64,000 nt of DNA from assembly GCF_003628535.1 (NCBI RefSeq), contig NZ_RBCI01000001.1, positions 434,001-498,000 of the forward strand, in the 5' to 3' direction. The notes under the pieces were generated by a model. That model did not search any database and was not told the origin of the DNA. It saw nothing but the letters and a program-made list of their open reading frames with translations. The stretch comes from Flavisolibacter nicotianae (lineage in GTDB: Bacteria; Bacteroidota; Bacteroidia; Chitinophagales; Chitinophagaceae). Positions 34,739 through 42,579 of the stretch are shown here, in pieces (the first letter of the stretch is position 1; every line of letters starts with the position of its first letter). The position numbers and the translations under genes are program-made.

Positions 34739-35977
34739 CTAACCCGCACCCCTGCCCCCCAGGGGTGGAGTGGCCGTGCTGCGCTCCCCGCTTTGCAGCG
34801 AAGCCTTCGTTCTTTCGGCCTCTCCGCCAGGCGAGGACTTTGTGTTGGACAGCCCTCTTTGGATGGGCAGCGGAGCCGTTCTTCCTTTCCATTCATAGCT
34901 GCCTACCTGGCTCCAGATGCCAACCAGCACCGTGTAAAAAACATGCAGGGGCTGCAACACAAAAAAGTAGCGCATCAGCTTTTGCTGCCCGAAAAAACCG
35001 GCAACAGAGGCCACAAAAGGCCATTCCACTGCCGTTTTGCCCAGCAGGAAAAACAGCAGGCACCAGAAGTAAACGGGCTGAAAAAAACCCGCAACAAGCA
35101 GCACAAGGGGCAGCAAATTCAGCAAAAGAACAAACGCCAGTACAGCCGTAATGCGGTGGTCGTCGTAGACCAGGGTTTTACTGGCCCAGCGGCGGCGCTG
35201 CATCAAAAAATCCTTCCAGGTGGCCATGGCCGGTGTGGACACGATGGCATCCCGGTTTTTGAGGTAGAACACCCTCGAGGGGTCCAGTTTCCAGATCTTG
35301 TGCATCAGCAGCATATCGTCGCCGGTGGGCACTGTGTCGATGCCCGCAAAGCCACCTACGGCCGTGAAGGCTTTTTTGGTATAGGCGAGGTTGGCGCCGT
35401 TGCACATGGTGTGAAAATTTGCCGAAACACTGGCGGCCGTAATGCCCTGCAGCGTGAGAAAATCAAGCACCTGCAAAACCTGCAGCAGCGAATTGTCGTG
35501 AAGGTATTTTACCGGTGCGGCAATAAAAGAAGCTTCTTTTTCTTGGCAAAAAGAGGCCATGGTGGCAATCCATTTTTCCCCAACGCGGCAATCGGCATCG
35601 GTTACCAGGATCACTTCGCCCCTGGCCTGCGCCACGCCGGCAGCGATGGCTTTTTTTTTCGAGGACTGACCCGGCGGGCAGTCCGGCTCGATCATCCGGA
35701 AGTTGGCTGGCAATGCCAGGGAGGCAGTACCATCGGTGGAAAAATCATTGACGATGATGACTTCGAATGCTTGCGGCGAAACGCTCTGGCTGCGCAGGTC
35801 GGCAATAAGAGCGGGCAGCGTGGCCTCTTCGTTGCGGGCAGCGACCACCACCGATACGAACGTTGCAGGCGCAGCAGAAGGAGAATCGTTCGGGGGCTTT
35901 TTCCAATGCCGGTAATAAAACGCGATGAGTGCGGTATAGCCGGCCAAAAACAACAGGGAAACAACTGCCAGGAACAT
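34739..35977 (-). CDS. Membrane glycosyltransferase family 2
   Basis: 412 residues from ATG 35977 (MFLAVVSLLFLAGYT); the open frame reaches 36160, but a -7 element at 35983-35990 directly precedes this ATG. There is one N-terminal membrane helix, then a GT-A domain with VSVVVAARNEEATL, EVIIVNDFSTDGT, the DxD-like VTDADC, the acceptor-site Asp pair TGDDMLL and the QRRRWASK motif of processive GT2 enzymes. Three or four C-terminal membrane helices follow. It probably transfers sugars for an envelope polysaccharide or glycolipid. The last 50 or so residues (after YEWKGR) are low-complexity and coincide with an intergenic-type repeat, so the native C-terminus may have been replaced. Confidence 0.88.
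   Translation of the reverse strand: MFLAVVSLLFLAGYTALIAFYYRHWKKPPNDSPSAAPATFVSVVVAARNEEATLPALIADLRSQSVSPQAFEVIIVNDFSTDGTASLALPANFRMIEPDCPPGQSSKKKAIAAGVAQARGEVILVTDADCRVGEKWIATMASFCQEKEASFIAAPVKYLHDNSLLQVLQVLDFLTLQGITAASVSANFHTMCNGANLAYTKKAFTAVGGFAGIDTVPTGDDMLLMHKIWKLDPSRVFYLKNRDAIVSTPAMATWKDFLMQRRRWASKTLVYDDHRITAVLAFVLLLNLLPLVLLVAGFFQPVYFWCLLFFLLGKTAVEWPFVASVAGFFGQQKLMRYFFVLQPLHVFYTVLVGIWSQVGSYEWKGRTAPLPIQRGLSNTKSSPGGEAERTKASLQSGERSTATPPLGGRGAG
34741..34860. repeat. Intergenic-type repeat extending into the glycosyltransferase 3' end
   Basis: The GC-rich palindromic sequence CCCCCCAGGGGTGGAGTGG resembles CCCCCAAGGGGGAAGTGG in the repeat island at 49091-49135. It encodes the tail TPPLGGRGAG. 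Family resemblance was judged by eye. Confidence 0.45.
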
Positions 35978-35982
35978 CCGCC

Positions 35983-35990
35983 CAAAACTA
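35983..35990 (-). promoter_or_regulatory. -7 promoter element of the glycosyltransferase gene
   Basis: TAGTTTTG on the minus strand ends five bases before the chosen ATG (35977), implying a leaderless or near-leaderless transcript and supporting that start. Confidence 0.45.
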
Positions 35991-36024
35991 GTTCTTTGCC
36001 TGATCAGATTTTCTTTAAATCTTT

Positions 36025-36054
36025 TTGGTGTATTAAAAGAGAATTGTATTTTTA
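36025..36054 (+). promoter_or_regulatory. Promoter of the MarR-family gene
   Basis: TTG at 36025-36027, 19 bases, then TATTTTTA at 36047-36054 (one base off consensus), with the ATG 22 bases further. It lies in the divergent region shared with the glycosyltransferase gene, where MarR could act. Confidence 0.45.
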
Positions 36055-36076
36055 AGTAGTTGCATAAACAACCATA

Positions 36077-36520
36077 ATGATCGCGACACATTTTAAAAAA
36101 GGGGAGCTCTACAGCTTTATTACCGGGAAAGCCTCGACGGCCGTTGGCCGCAGGCTGCAAAAAAAATTCAATGTGGCCGATGTCAACCTAACGATTGAGC
36201 AATGGAGTGTGCTGTATCATCTGTGGAAGCAGGACGGCATGAGCCAGCAGGAGCTTTGCAACGCCACGTTTCGGGATAAGCCAAGCATTACCCGGCTGGT
36301 GGATAACCTGGAAAAGCTGGCCCTGGTGAAGCGGGTGCCCGACGAAAGGGACCGGCGCATCAACAAGGTTTTTCTGACCAAAAATGCGGAGGCGCTTGAA
36401 GAACAAACCATGCAACTGGCAGAGGAAACGCTCAATGAAGCGCTTGCCGGTGTTTCGCACGAACACATCGAAGTGTGCAAGGAAGTATTGCAGAAAGTGT
36501 ACGATAACCTTAGTCAATAG
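36077..36520 (+). CDS. MarR-family transcriptional regulator
   Basis: 147 residues with a complete MarR winged helix-turn-helix: LTIEQWSVLYHLW (helix entry, about 38-50), MSQQELCNATFRDKPSITRLVDNLEKLALVKR (recognition region, about 54-85) and the wing DERDRRINKVFLT (about 88-100). C-terminal helices form the dimer interface. MarR proteins usually repress divergent or downstream genes and respond to small aromatic or fatty ligands. The divergent glycosyltransferase and the downstream acyl-CoA dehydrogenase (153 bases away) are the obvious candidate targets, but no operator was identified. Confidence 0.9.
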   Translation: MIATHFKKGELYSFITGKASTAVGRRLQKKFNVADVNLTIEQWSVLYHLWKQDGMSQQELCNATFRDKPSITRLVDNLEKLALVKRVPDERDRRINKVFLTKNAEALEEQTMQLAEETLNEALAGVSHEHIEVCKEVLQKVYDNLSQ

Positions 36521-36673
36521 GTAGCGAGTGGCGATTTGCCATTCACGGCAAGCACGTCTATTGATTGTTTGCTTTTGCTTGCTTGAAAAGAAAACAAAAT
36601 CGATTAACCCGACAAGCTTAGTGGCGACTGGCGACCCGCTACGCACCACTGGCTTCTGTTAAAACTTCTAACC

Positions 36674-38452
36674 ATGGAAGCAACCATCAACACAACACTT
36701 AAGGGCGGCGAGTGGCTGGTAAAAGAGAGTTCCCCATCCGACATCTTCAGCCCGGAAAATTTCAACGAAGAACAGCAAATGATCCGCGACATGTGCGACC
36801 AGTTCCTGCGAACGGAAGTGCTGCCCAACGTGGAGCGCATGGACAAAATGGAACCCGGCTACATGCGTTCGCTCCTGCAAAAATCCGGTGAACAGGGGCT
36901 GCTGGCCGTTGCCTTTCCGGAAGAATACGGGGGATTGGGAAAGGATTTCGTCACCTCCACCATCGTAAGCGAATATCTCGGTGCCGGGCATTCGTTTTCT
37001 GTGGCCATTTCGGCGCACACTGGCATCGGCACGCTGCCGATCCTTTATTTCGGCACAGATGAACAAAAACAGAAATACATTCCCAAACTCATTAGCGGCG
37101 AATGGATCGGCGCCTATGGCCTGACGGAACCCAACAGCGGCTCGGATGCGCTGGGTGCCAAAACCACGGCACGCCTGAGCGAGGACGGGAAATACTATTT
37201 GCTCAACGGCCAGAAGTGCTGGATCACCAATGGCGGTTTTGCCGATGTGTACACGGTATTTGCCAAAGTGGATGGGGACAAATTCACGGCCTTTATCGTG
37301 GAACGGGGCTTTGAGGGCTTTACCAACGGGCCGGAAGAAGACAAAATGGGAATCAAAGGCTCTTCTACCGTGCAGCTCTATTTCCAGGATTGCAAGGTGC
37401 CTGCCGAAAATGTGCTGGGCGAAATTGGCAAGGGACACAAGATTGCTTTCAACATCCTGAACATCGGCCGGCTGAAGCTCTGTGCAGCCACGGTTGGCGG
37501 CGCAAAATATGCCACGACCAACGCCGTCCAGTATGCGAAAACCCGGGAGCAGTTTAAAACGCCGATCGCCAACTTTGGGGCAATTCAATACAAGATGGCC
37601 GAAATGGCGATCAAAACCTTCGCCGCCGAAACGGCTCTTTACCGAACGGCCAAATGGATTGCCGACAAGGAACAGGCCCTGCACGAAAACGGCCAGCCGT
37701 TTAACGAAGCGCTGCTGGGTGCTGCGGAGGAATATGCCATCGAGTGTGCCATCCTGAAAGTATTTGGCAGCGAGATTCTTGATTACGTGGTGGACGAAGG
37801 CGTGCAAATTCACGGCGGTAATGGCTACAGCGCCGAGTACAATATTTCCCGTGCATACCGCGACAGCCGCATCAACCGCATTTACGAAGGCACCAACGAG
37901 ATCAACCGCCTGCTCACTGTGGACATGACACTCAAACGGGCCATGCAGGGCCGCCTCAACCTGATGGGCGCTGCCATGAAAGTACAGGGTGAGCTCATGA
38001 GCATTCCTGATTTTGGCGAAGCCGACGAAACACCGTTTGTACAGGAACAAAAACTCGTGCAGGGGTTCAAAAAAGCCGTTCTCCTGACGGCCGGTGCTGC
38101 TGCCCAAAAGCTGATGCAGCAGTTGCAAAACGAACAGGAAATTCTCATGTGCATTGCCGATATGAGCATCGACACCTTCGTGGCCGAAAGTCTTTTGCTG
38201 CGGGTGATGAAAATAACCGAAGAGGGCGCCGGCGAAATATACAAAGACGTTCTTTCCTGCTATCTCTACGATGCCGCCGACCGCATCTTGAAAAACGGGA
38301 AAGATGCTATCAACGCCTTTGCCGAAGGCGATGAACAACGCATGATCCTGATGGGCCTTCGCCGTTTTACAAAAGCACAACCCTTCAACAGCAAGGCTGC
38401 CCGCCGGCACATTGCGGCGCACCTGGTTGAGAACGACCGGTATTCTCTTTAA
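36674..38452 (+). CDS. Acyl-CoA dehydrogenase (long form with C-terminal extension)
   Basis: 592 residues. The FAD-dependent dehydrogenase core carries out the first oxidation of fatty-acid or branched-chain beta-oxidation. Signatures are GAYGLTEPNSGSDA (flavin-binding loop), KCWITNGGFADVY, the arginine-containing GNGYSAEYNISRAYRDSRI and IYEGTNEINR, with catalytic Glu near residue 404. The last 150 or so residues form an extra helical domain found in VLCAD-like and many Bacteroidota long acyl-CoA dehydrogenases. It is preceded by a MarR gene on the same strand, suggesting substrate-responsive control. A bidirectional terminator follows. Confidence 0.95.
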   Translation: MEATINTTLKGGEWLVKESSPSDIFSPENFNEEQQMIRDMCDQFLRTEVLPNVERMDKMEPGYMRSLLQKSGEQGLLAVAFPEEYGGLGKDFVTSTIVSEYLGAGHSFSVAISAHTGIGTLPILYFGTDEQKQKYIPKLISGEWIGAYGLTEPNSGSDALGAKTTARLSEDGKYYLLNGQKCWITNGGFADVYTVFAKVDGDKFTAFIVERGFEGFTNGPEEDKMGIKGSSTVQLYFQDCKVPAENVLGEIGKGHKIAFNILNIGRLKLCAATVGGAKYATTNAVQYAKTREQFKTPIANFGAIQYKMAEMAIKTFAAETALYRTAKWIADKEQALHENGQPFNEALLGAAEEYAIECAILKVFGSEILDYVVDEGVQIHGGNGYSAEYNISRAYRDSRINRIYEGTNEINRLLTVDMTLKRAMQGRLNLMGAAMKVQGELMSIPDFGEADETPFVQEQKLVQGFKKAVLLTAGAAAQKLMQQLQNEQEILMCIADMSIDTFVAESLLLRVMKITEEGAGEIYKDVLSCYLYDAADRILKNGKDAINAFAEGDEQRMILMGLRRFTKAQPFNSKAARRHIAAHLVENDRYSL

Positions 38453-38457
38453 CCCAA

Positions 38458-38497
38458 AAAAAGACGGATAACAGCCTCACACTGTTATCCGTCTTTT
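38458..38497. terminator. Bidirectional terminator between convergent genes
   Basis: A perfect 14-bp stem (38461-38474 with 38482-38495) has a 7-base loop, A-tract before and T-tract after. It serves both the acyl-CoA dehydrogenase (ending 38452) and the convergent membrane protein gene (ending 38520). Confidence 0.9.
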
Positions 38498-38519
38498 CAT
38501 TTACTTCTCTCTTCTCTTT

Positions 38520-39209
38520 TTACCCCTGGAACAGCATCTGTAATTCCTGGCGGGCAATTTTCAGATCCTGCAACTGCCGGATGCGGTGGCGCATCATGTA
38601 CAGGCCGATGCTCATCATCACAGCCGCACTGCTGGCCGAGAAAAAATGCCAGGCGTAAATATTGGTAACGTCTTTTTTCTCCTGGAAAAAATAGGCGTAG
38701 AACATATACAGGTAGCAACTGTATGAAAACACGATCGCACCCAGCATCAGCAGACGGCCGTTGTTTTTTCCATGTACAACGGTGAAATGCAACTGGCGCA
38801 GAAAAAGGAAATGCGCATACAGCACAATCAGCAGCAAACCCGGCGCCATCACGCACAGGCTGGCCAGTGGCGTAAAGCCACAGAACATAAAAATCACTGC
38901 TTCGTAGGCCACAAACAAAGCGATAAACAAATGCAGCTTCTGGTGACGATGACTCGCCGGGCAAAAGAAAAGCAACGCCAGCATCATCAGGGGGACTTCA
39001 ATATAATTGTAAAGCACTTCCCAGCCATTGCTCAAGTCGGGCGAAGGCGGCATTGTAGCGCTGCCGATGCAATGAAAAATAGTGATGATATAATATGCCA
39101 TCAATGCAATCAGGCTGGCATGGCGGTGCAACCTGTAAAACAGGATCACACAAATGGGTAGCGCAAAGCAAACAACAGAACTAACGCCAAACAACACATC
39201 GGGTATCAT
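38520..39209 (-). CDS. Multi-pass membrane protein of unknown function
   Basis: 229 residues with about seven hydrophobic segments (about 5-25, 32-52, 70-85, 92-110, 115-135, 152-172, 185-205) and a basic amphipathic tail (RHRIRQLQDLKIARQELQML). The layout resembles 7TM membrane-input modules of Bacteroidota signalling proteins, but no output domain is attached. I do not recognise a family. It is transcribed alone. Confidence 0.75.
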   Translation of the reverse strand: MIPDVLFGVSSVVCFALPICVILFYRLHRHASLIALMAYYIITIFHCIGSATMPPSPDLSNGWEVLYNYIEVPLMMLALLFFCPASHRHQKLHLFIALFVAYEAVIFMFCGFTPLASLCVMAPGLLLIVLYAHFLFLRQLHFTVVHGKNNGRLLMLGAIVFSYSCYLYMFYAYFFQEKKDVTNIYAWHFFSASSAAVMMSIGLYMMRHRIRQLQDLKIARQELQMLFQG

Positions 39210-39460
39210 AGGGATTGAGTTTAGGATTGGTAAAACAAATTAAGCCCCTGTAACCATTGTATCAAAAAAATGAAGAAAATCGGGTAGATATGCGCTTTAG
39301 CCTCGTAATGTTACGATTAGGCACGTGTTTGAGCCACGGGATTCACACACGGAATTGTGCGAAACAGCCGTTTTTCCCAAAAAGGCAATGTACGGGCAAG
39401 CAACGATTTCTCTAAGAGAAAGGGAGAAAAACAGCGGAAAGCCGTTCGTCTAACAGTACA
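39210..39460. other. 251-base intergenic region; nothing recognised
   Basis: It lies between the membrane protein start and the cdsA stop (same strand). It contains only a small CGTAA/TTACG inverted repeat near 39306 and no ORF of note. Confidence 0.4.
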
Positions 39461-40330
39461 TCAACGCATGAACAGCACCATGTAGATCCACACAAAAACG
39501 GACGCGAAAAGCAGGGAATCGAAACGGTCGAGAAAGCCGCCATGACCCGGCATAAAACTGCCGCTGTCCTTCACGCCGGCCATGCGTTTCAGCTTGCTTT
39601 CGAACAGGTCGCCGGCTGTTCCCGCAATGGCTGCAATGGCAGCGATACAGGCCGCGTCCACATACGACAGGCCCAGTGCCTTGCCGATAAACGCCATGAC
39701 CACTACACATAAAATGGCGCCACCGACAGTGCCTTCCCATGTTTTTTTGGGTGAGATTTTCGAAAACGGCGTTTTACCGATAAACGAACCTACAACGTAG
39801 GCCATCGTATCGTTGATCCAGATGGAAAAGACCAGTGCCAGCGCAATGGATTTCCCAAAGTCACCTCTGCCCGCCGAATCAACGCCATACAACATGCGAA
39901 TGCCGATGAGCAAGCCCAAAGAAAGCGAAAGGTAGAATACGCCAAAAAGCGAGTAGGCCAGGTTTTTCAGCAGGAAGGATTTTGACTCCAGCAGGATCAC
40001 CAGCGGCAGGAGTACCATCATCGCCACCCCGCCCCATAAGCCGGCATCACTGAGGTGAAAGCCGCCGATATACAATTCCTCGTTGGAAAAATACAGGAGA
40101 AGAAACCAGCCGGCCAGCATGATTCCATAGCGATGAAAGGGAATGATTTTCCGGTAGTCGGGGTTGAAGCCTTCCACGAGTTTCTGGAATTCCAGCCAGC
40201 CCCCGAAATGCACAATGGAGAAGAGGACGAAAAAAGACCATTTGTTCCAGAGCAGACCCGTCATCATCACCACCACGAAGACCACAGCGGTCAGTGCCCG
40301 GGTTTTGAAAGTTTGTACGTTGAAAGCCAT
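39461..40330 (-). CDS. cdsA: Phosphatidate cytidylyltransferase
   Basis: 289 residues, eight or so membrane helices. The enzyme makes CDP-diacylglycerol from phosphatidate and CTP, the branch point of phospholipid synthesis. The C-terminal family signature is clear: SPKKTWEGTVGG, then GDLFESKLKRMAGVKDSG and PGHGGFLDRFDSLLFA with the metal-binding Asp residues. It lies two bases downstream of the CPBP protease gene, so the two are co-transcribed. Confidence 0.95.
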   Translation of the reverse strand: MAFNVQTFKTRALTAVVFVVVMMTGLLWNKWSFFVLFSIVHFGGWLEFQKLVEGFNPDYRKIIPFHRYGIMLAGWFLLLYFSNEELYIGGFHLSDAGLWGGVAMMVLLPLVILLESKSFLLKNLAYSLFGVFYLSLSLGLLIGIRMLYGVDSAGRGDFGKSIALALVFSIWINDTMAYVVGSFIGKTPFSKISPKKTWEGTVGGAILCVVVMAFIGKALGLSYVDAACIAAIAAIAGTAGDLFESKLKRMAGVKDSGSFMPGHGGFLDRFDSLLFASVFVWIYMVLFMR

Positions 40331-40332
40331 GG

Positions 40333-41298
40333 TTAATTGTTTCGTTGGTCTGTTGGTAGGGAAACGTCGTCCCGGTAGATCTCCTCGTAACTGGCTACCG
40401 ACCGTTTCTTCATTTGCCGCAGCAGCACAACCGTCAGTGCCAGGCTAAGCAGCGCACCCACCAGCAGTTGCATGTCCTGCCCTTTGATCATGGTGGCATC
40501 CGGGTTGTTCAGCATCTGCGGATTGGCATACAGGTACACGATCACCGAAGCATCGTAAAGAAAATGTGCCAGGATAGCTGTCCAGAGGCTGCCGCTGTAC
40601 CAGTAAATGGCACCCAGCAAAATGCCCAGCAGAAAGCGGGGAAAGAACCCGTAAAACTGGAAATGAATACCGGAAAAAATAGCCGCCGTAAGCACAATCC
40701 CCATCCAGGGATTTTGTGTCATGCGAATGAAGATGCGCTGCAAAATGCCGCGAAAGAACAACTCCTCGCCTATGCCTGCAAAGAGCGAAATAAAAATCAA
40801 ATTCTTAAACAGTTCACCGGGTGTGTGGTTTTGCAGCATGAACTTGAGCTGCCGGGCCGCTTCTTCTTCCATGCCCTTCATCCAATTGTTAGTGGATTCG
40901 CCCAGCGACAGTTTCTGGTTCAGGTAGCCGATGTACTCCACGAAAGGGTAGGCCACAACGATCAATAAAATTCCAAGGAGCCAGTAAATCGCTTTGGAAG
41001 GAGCCTGCAGCCCGAGATAGCGCAAGGGCTGCGGATCGGAAAAGTATCCAAAAAGCAGGGAAGGAATGGTAAACAGGAAGAGGAACTGCAGCAGGATCAT
41101 CCCGCGAACAAAGGTCAGCATGGCCGGGTTGGTCAAATCCCAGTTTTTGGAATCCTGCAACTGGAATACGCTAAGACCCGTGATCTTCGACAGGACCGGC
41201 ATGCCGATGAGCACCGAAACCATAAACAGGCCAAAAGCCATTCCCAGGAACAACAACAACTGAATCCACGCCGGCCTTGTTTTAAGATATGTTTGCAT
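40333..41298 (-). CDS. CPBP-family intramembrane glutamic endopeptidase
   Basis: 321 residues, about eight membrane helices. The CPBP/Abi (Rce1-like) catalytic motifs are present: EELFFRG (Glu-Glu...Arg), HFQFYGFFPRFLLG with the first catalytic His, and ILAHFLYDAS with the second. These enzymes cleave within or near the membrane; bacterial substrates are mostly unknown. It is the first gene of an operon with cdsA. Its upstream region, shared with the divergent dusB, contains a 46-bp perfect palindrome. Confidence 0.9.
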   Translation of the reverse strand: MQTYLKTRPAWIQLLLFLGMAFGLFMVSVLIGMPVLSKITGLSVFQLQDSKNWDLTNPAMLTFVRGMILLQFLFLFTIPSLLFGYFSDPQPLRYLGLQAPSKAIYWLLGILLIVVAYPFVEYIGYLNQKLSLGESTNNWMKGMEEEAARQLKFMLQNHTPGELFKNLIFISLFAGIGEELFFRGILQRIFIRMTQNPWMGIVLTAAIFSGIHFQFYGFFPRFLLGILLGAIYWYSGSLWTAILAHFLYDASVIVYLYANPQMLNNPDATMIKGQDMQLLVGALLSLALTVVLLRQMKKRSVASYEEIYRDDVSLPTDQRNN

Positions 41299-41326
41299 AC
41301 TTCTTCCTTTCTCTGGACTAATTTTG
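41293..41326 (+). promoter_or_regulatory. Promoter of dusB
   Basis: TTG (41293-41295), a 23-base spacer and TAATTTTG (41319-41326). The predicted start of transcription, about 41333, falls at the left end of the 46-bp palindrome. Confidence 0.4.
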
Positions 41327-41330
41327 CGGG

Positions 41331-41376
41331 TTCTTTTACACCTCCGAGGTTTTAAAACCTCGGAGGTGTAAAAGAA
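41331..41376. repeat. 46-bp perfect palindrome in the CPBP/dusB divergent region
   Basis: Each 23-base arm is the exact reverse complement of the other with no spacer (left arm TTCTTTTACACCTCC... at 41331-41353, centre TTTTAAAA). It lies between divergent genes, so it is not an ordinary end-of-gene terminator. It could be a REP-like repeat, an operator or a cruciform-forming site. Confidence 0.9.
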
Positions 41377-41418
41377 TAAGGGCGCAAGATAAGCCTGTAA
41401 CTATCAATCATCATTCCC

Positions 41419-42456
41419 TTGGTAAAAATTGACAACATAACGCTTCCCGACTTTCCGCTGTTGCTGGCGCCGATGGAAGATGTGAGCGACCCGCCGTTCC
41501 GCGCCGTTTGCAAGGCCAACGGCGCCGACCTGCTCTACACGGAATTCATCAGCAGCGAAGGCCTGATCCGTGATGCGATCAAGAGCCGCCAAAAGCTCGA
41601 CATCTTCGACAGCGAACGGCCTGTCGGAATCCAAATCTTTGGCGGTGACGAAGAAGCCATGGCAATGAGTGCAAAAATTGTCGATACCGTTAATCCCGAC
41701 CTGCTTGATATCAATTTTGGCTGCCCGGTAAAAAAGGTGGTGACCAAGGGTGCCGGCGCCGCTGTGCTGAAAGACATCGACCTGATGGTGCGACTGACCA
41801 AAGCGGTCGTCACCTCCACGTCTTTGCCCGTTACTGTGAAAACAAGACTGGGTTGGGATGATGCGTCCATCAATATCGGGGAAGTGGCCGAACGCCTGCA
41901 GGACGTGGGCATCAGGGCGCTTTCCATTCACGGCCGCACCCGCTGCCAATTGTACAAGGGCGAAGCCAACTGGGAACCGATCGCCAGGGTGAAGAACAAT
42001 CCCCGCATTCAGATCCCCATCTTTGGCAACGGCGATATCGACTCACCGGAGAAAGCACTGGAGTACAAGAATCGCTACGGCGTGGATGGCATCATGATCG
42101 GCCGTGCCGCCATCGGCTATCCCTGGATCTTTAACGAGATCAAGCATTTTGTAAAAACCGGCGAGCACCTGCCGCCGCCAACCGTACAGCAACGCGTTGA
42201 CGTTATTCGCCAGCACCTGCACCGTTCGGTGGAGTGGAAAGGCATCAAGGCCGGCGTGAACGAGATGCGCCGTCATTACACCAATTACCTGCGGGGTCTT
42301 CCCAACATCAAAGAATTCCGCTTGCGGCTGGTGACCATTTCGGAAGTGGAACAAATCGACGACGTGCTGAACGAGGTTGAAAAATATTACGACGGCTACC
42401 AGTTTGCGCCCCGCAAAGTGAACATGGATTCAATGGCCTATACCTGCGAACCATGA
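41419..42456 (+). CDS. dusB: tRNA-dihydrouridine synthase, DusB type
   Basis: 345 residues. The FMN enzyme reduces uridine to dihydrouridine in the tRNA D-loop. It shows LLAPMEDVSDPPFRAVC (flavin site), DINFGCPVKKVVTKGAGAA with the catalytic Cys, VKTRLGWDD, SIHGRTRCQLYKGEANW and a C-terminal helical domain. No in-frame ATG or GTG exists near the N-terminus before the conserved region, so translation probably starts at TTG 41419, an uncommon choice. It ends in GAACCATGA, which is mirrored at the end of the convergent msrB. Confidence 0.95.
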   Translation: MVKIDNITLPDFPLLLAPMEDVSDPPFRAVCKANGADLLYTEFISSEGLIRDAIKSRQKLDIFDSERPVGIQIFGGDEEAMAMSAKIVDTVNPDLLDINFGCPVKKVVTKGAGAAVLKDIDLMVRLTKAVVTSTSLPVTVKTRLGWDDASINIGEVAERLQDVGIRALSIHGRTRCQLYKGEANWEPIARVKNNPRIQIPIFGNGDIDSPEKALEYKNRYGVDGIMIGRAAIGYPWIFNEIKHFVKTGEHLPPPTVQQRVDVIRQHLHRSVEWKGIKAGVNEMRRHYTNYLRGLPNIKEFRLRLVTISEVEQIDDVLNEVEKYYDGYQFAPRKVNMDSMAYTCEP

Positions 42457-42579
42457 TTTGGGGAAATTTGAAGGATTAGGAAGAAATAAATCAAATCCGA
42501 TAATGAAAGAGGCGTTCTGTAATGAACGCCTCTTTCTATTTCAGCTTACGCAAAAGGCAATCTCCCCAAATCATGGTTC
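42448..42579. repeat. 17-bp inverted repeat joining the stop codons of dusB and msrB
   Basis: GAACCATGATTTGGGGA at 42448-42464 (end of dusB) recurs exactly, inverted, at 42563-42579 (end of msrB); the match continues to 20 of 21. Both genes therefore end with Glu-Pro-stop in identical sequence. The terminator hairpin sits in the middle. Confidence 0.9.
42505..42536. terminator. Bidirectional terminator between dusB and msrB
   Basis: A perfect 12-bp stem (GAAAGAGGCGTT at 42505-42516 with its complement at 42525-42536) and 8-base loop, A-rich on one side and T-rich on the other. Confidence 0.85.

Noticed and set aside
36668-38422. A 584-codon minus-strand frame opposite the acyl-CoA dehydrogenase
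   Set aside because: It is a complete shadow of a clear acyl-CoA dehydrogenase with intact motifs; the antisense translation is His/Phe/Gly-rich without domain patterns.
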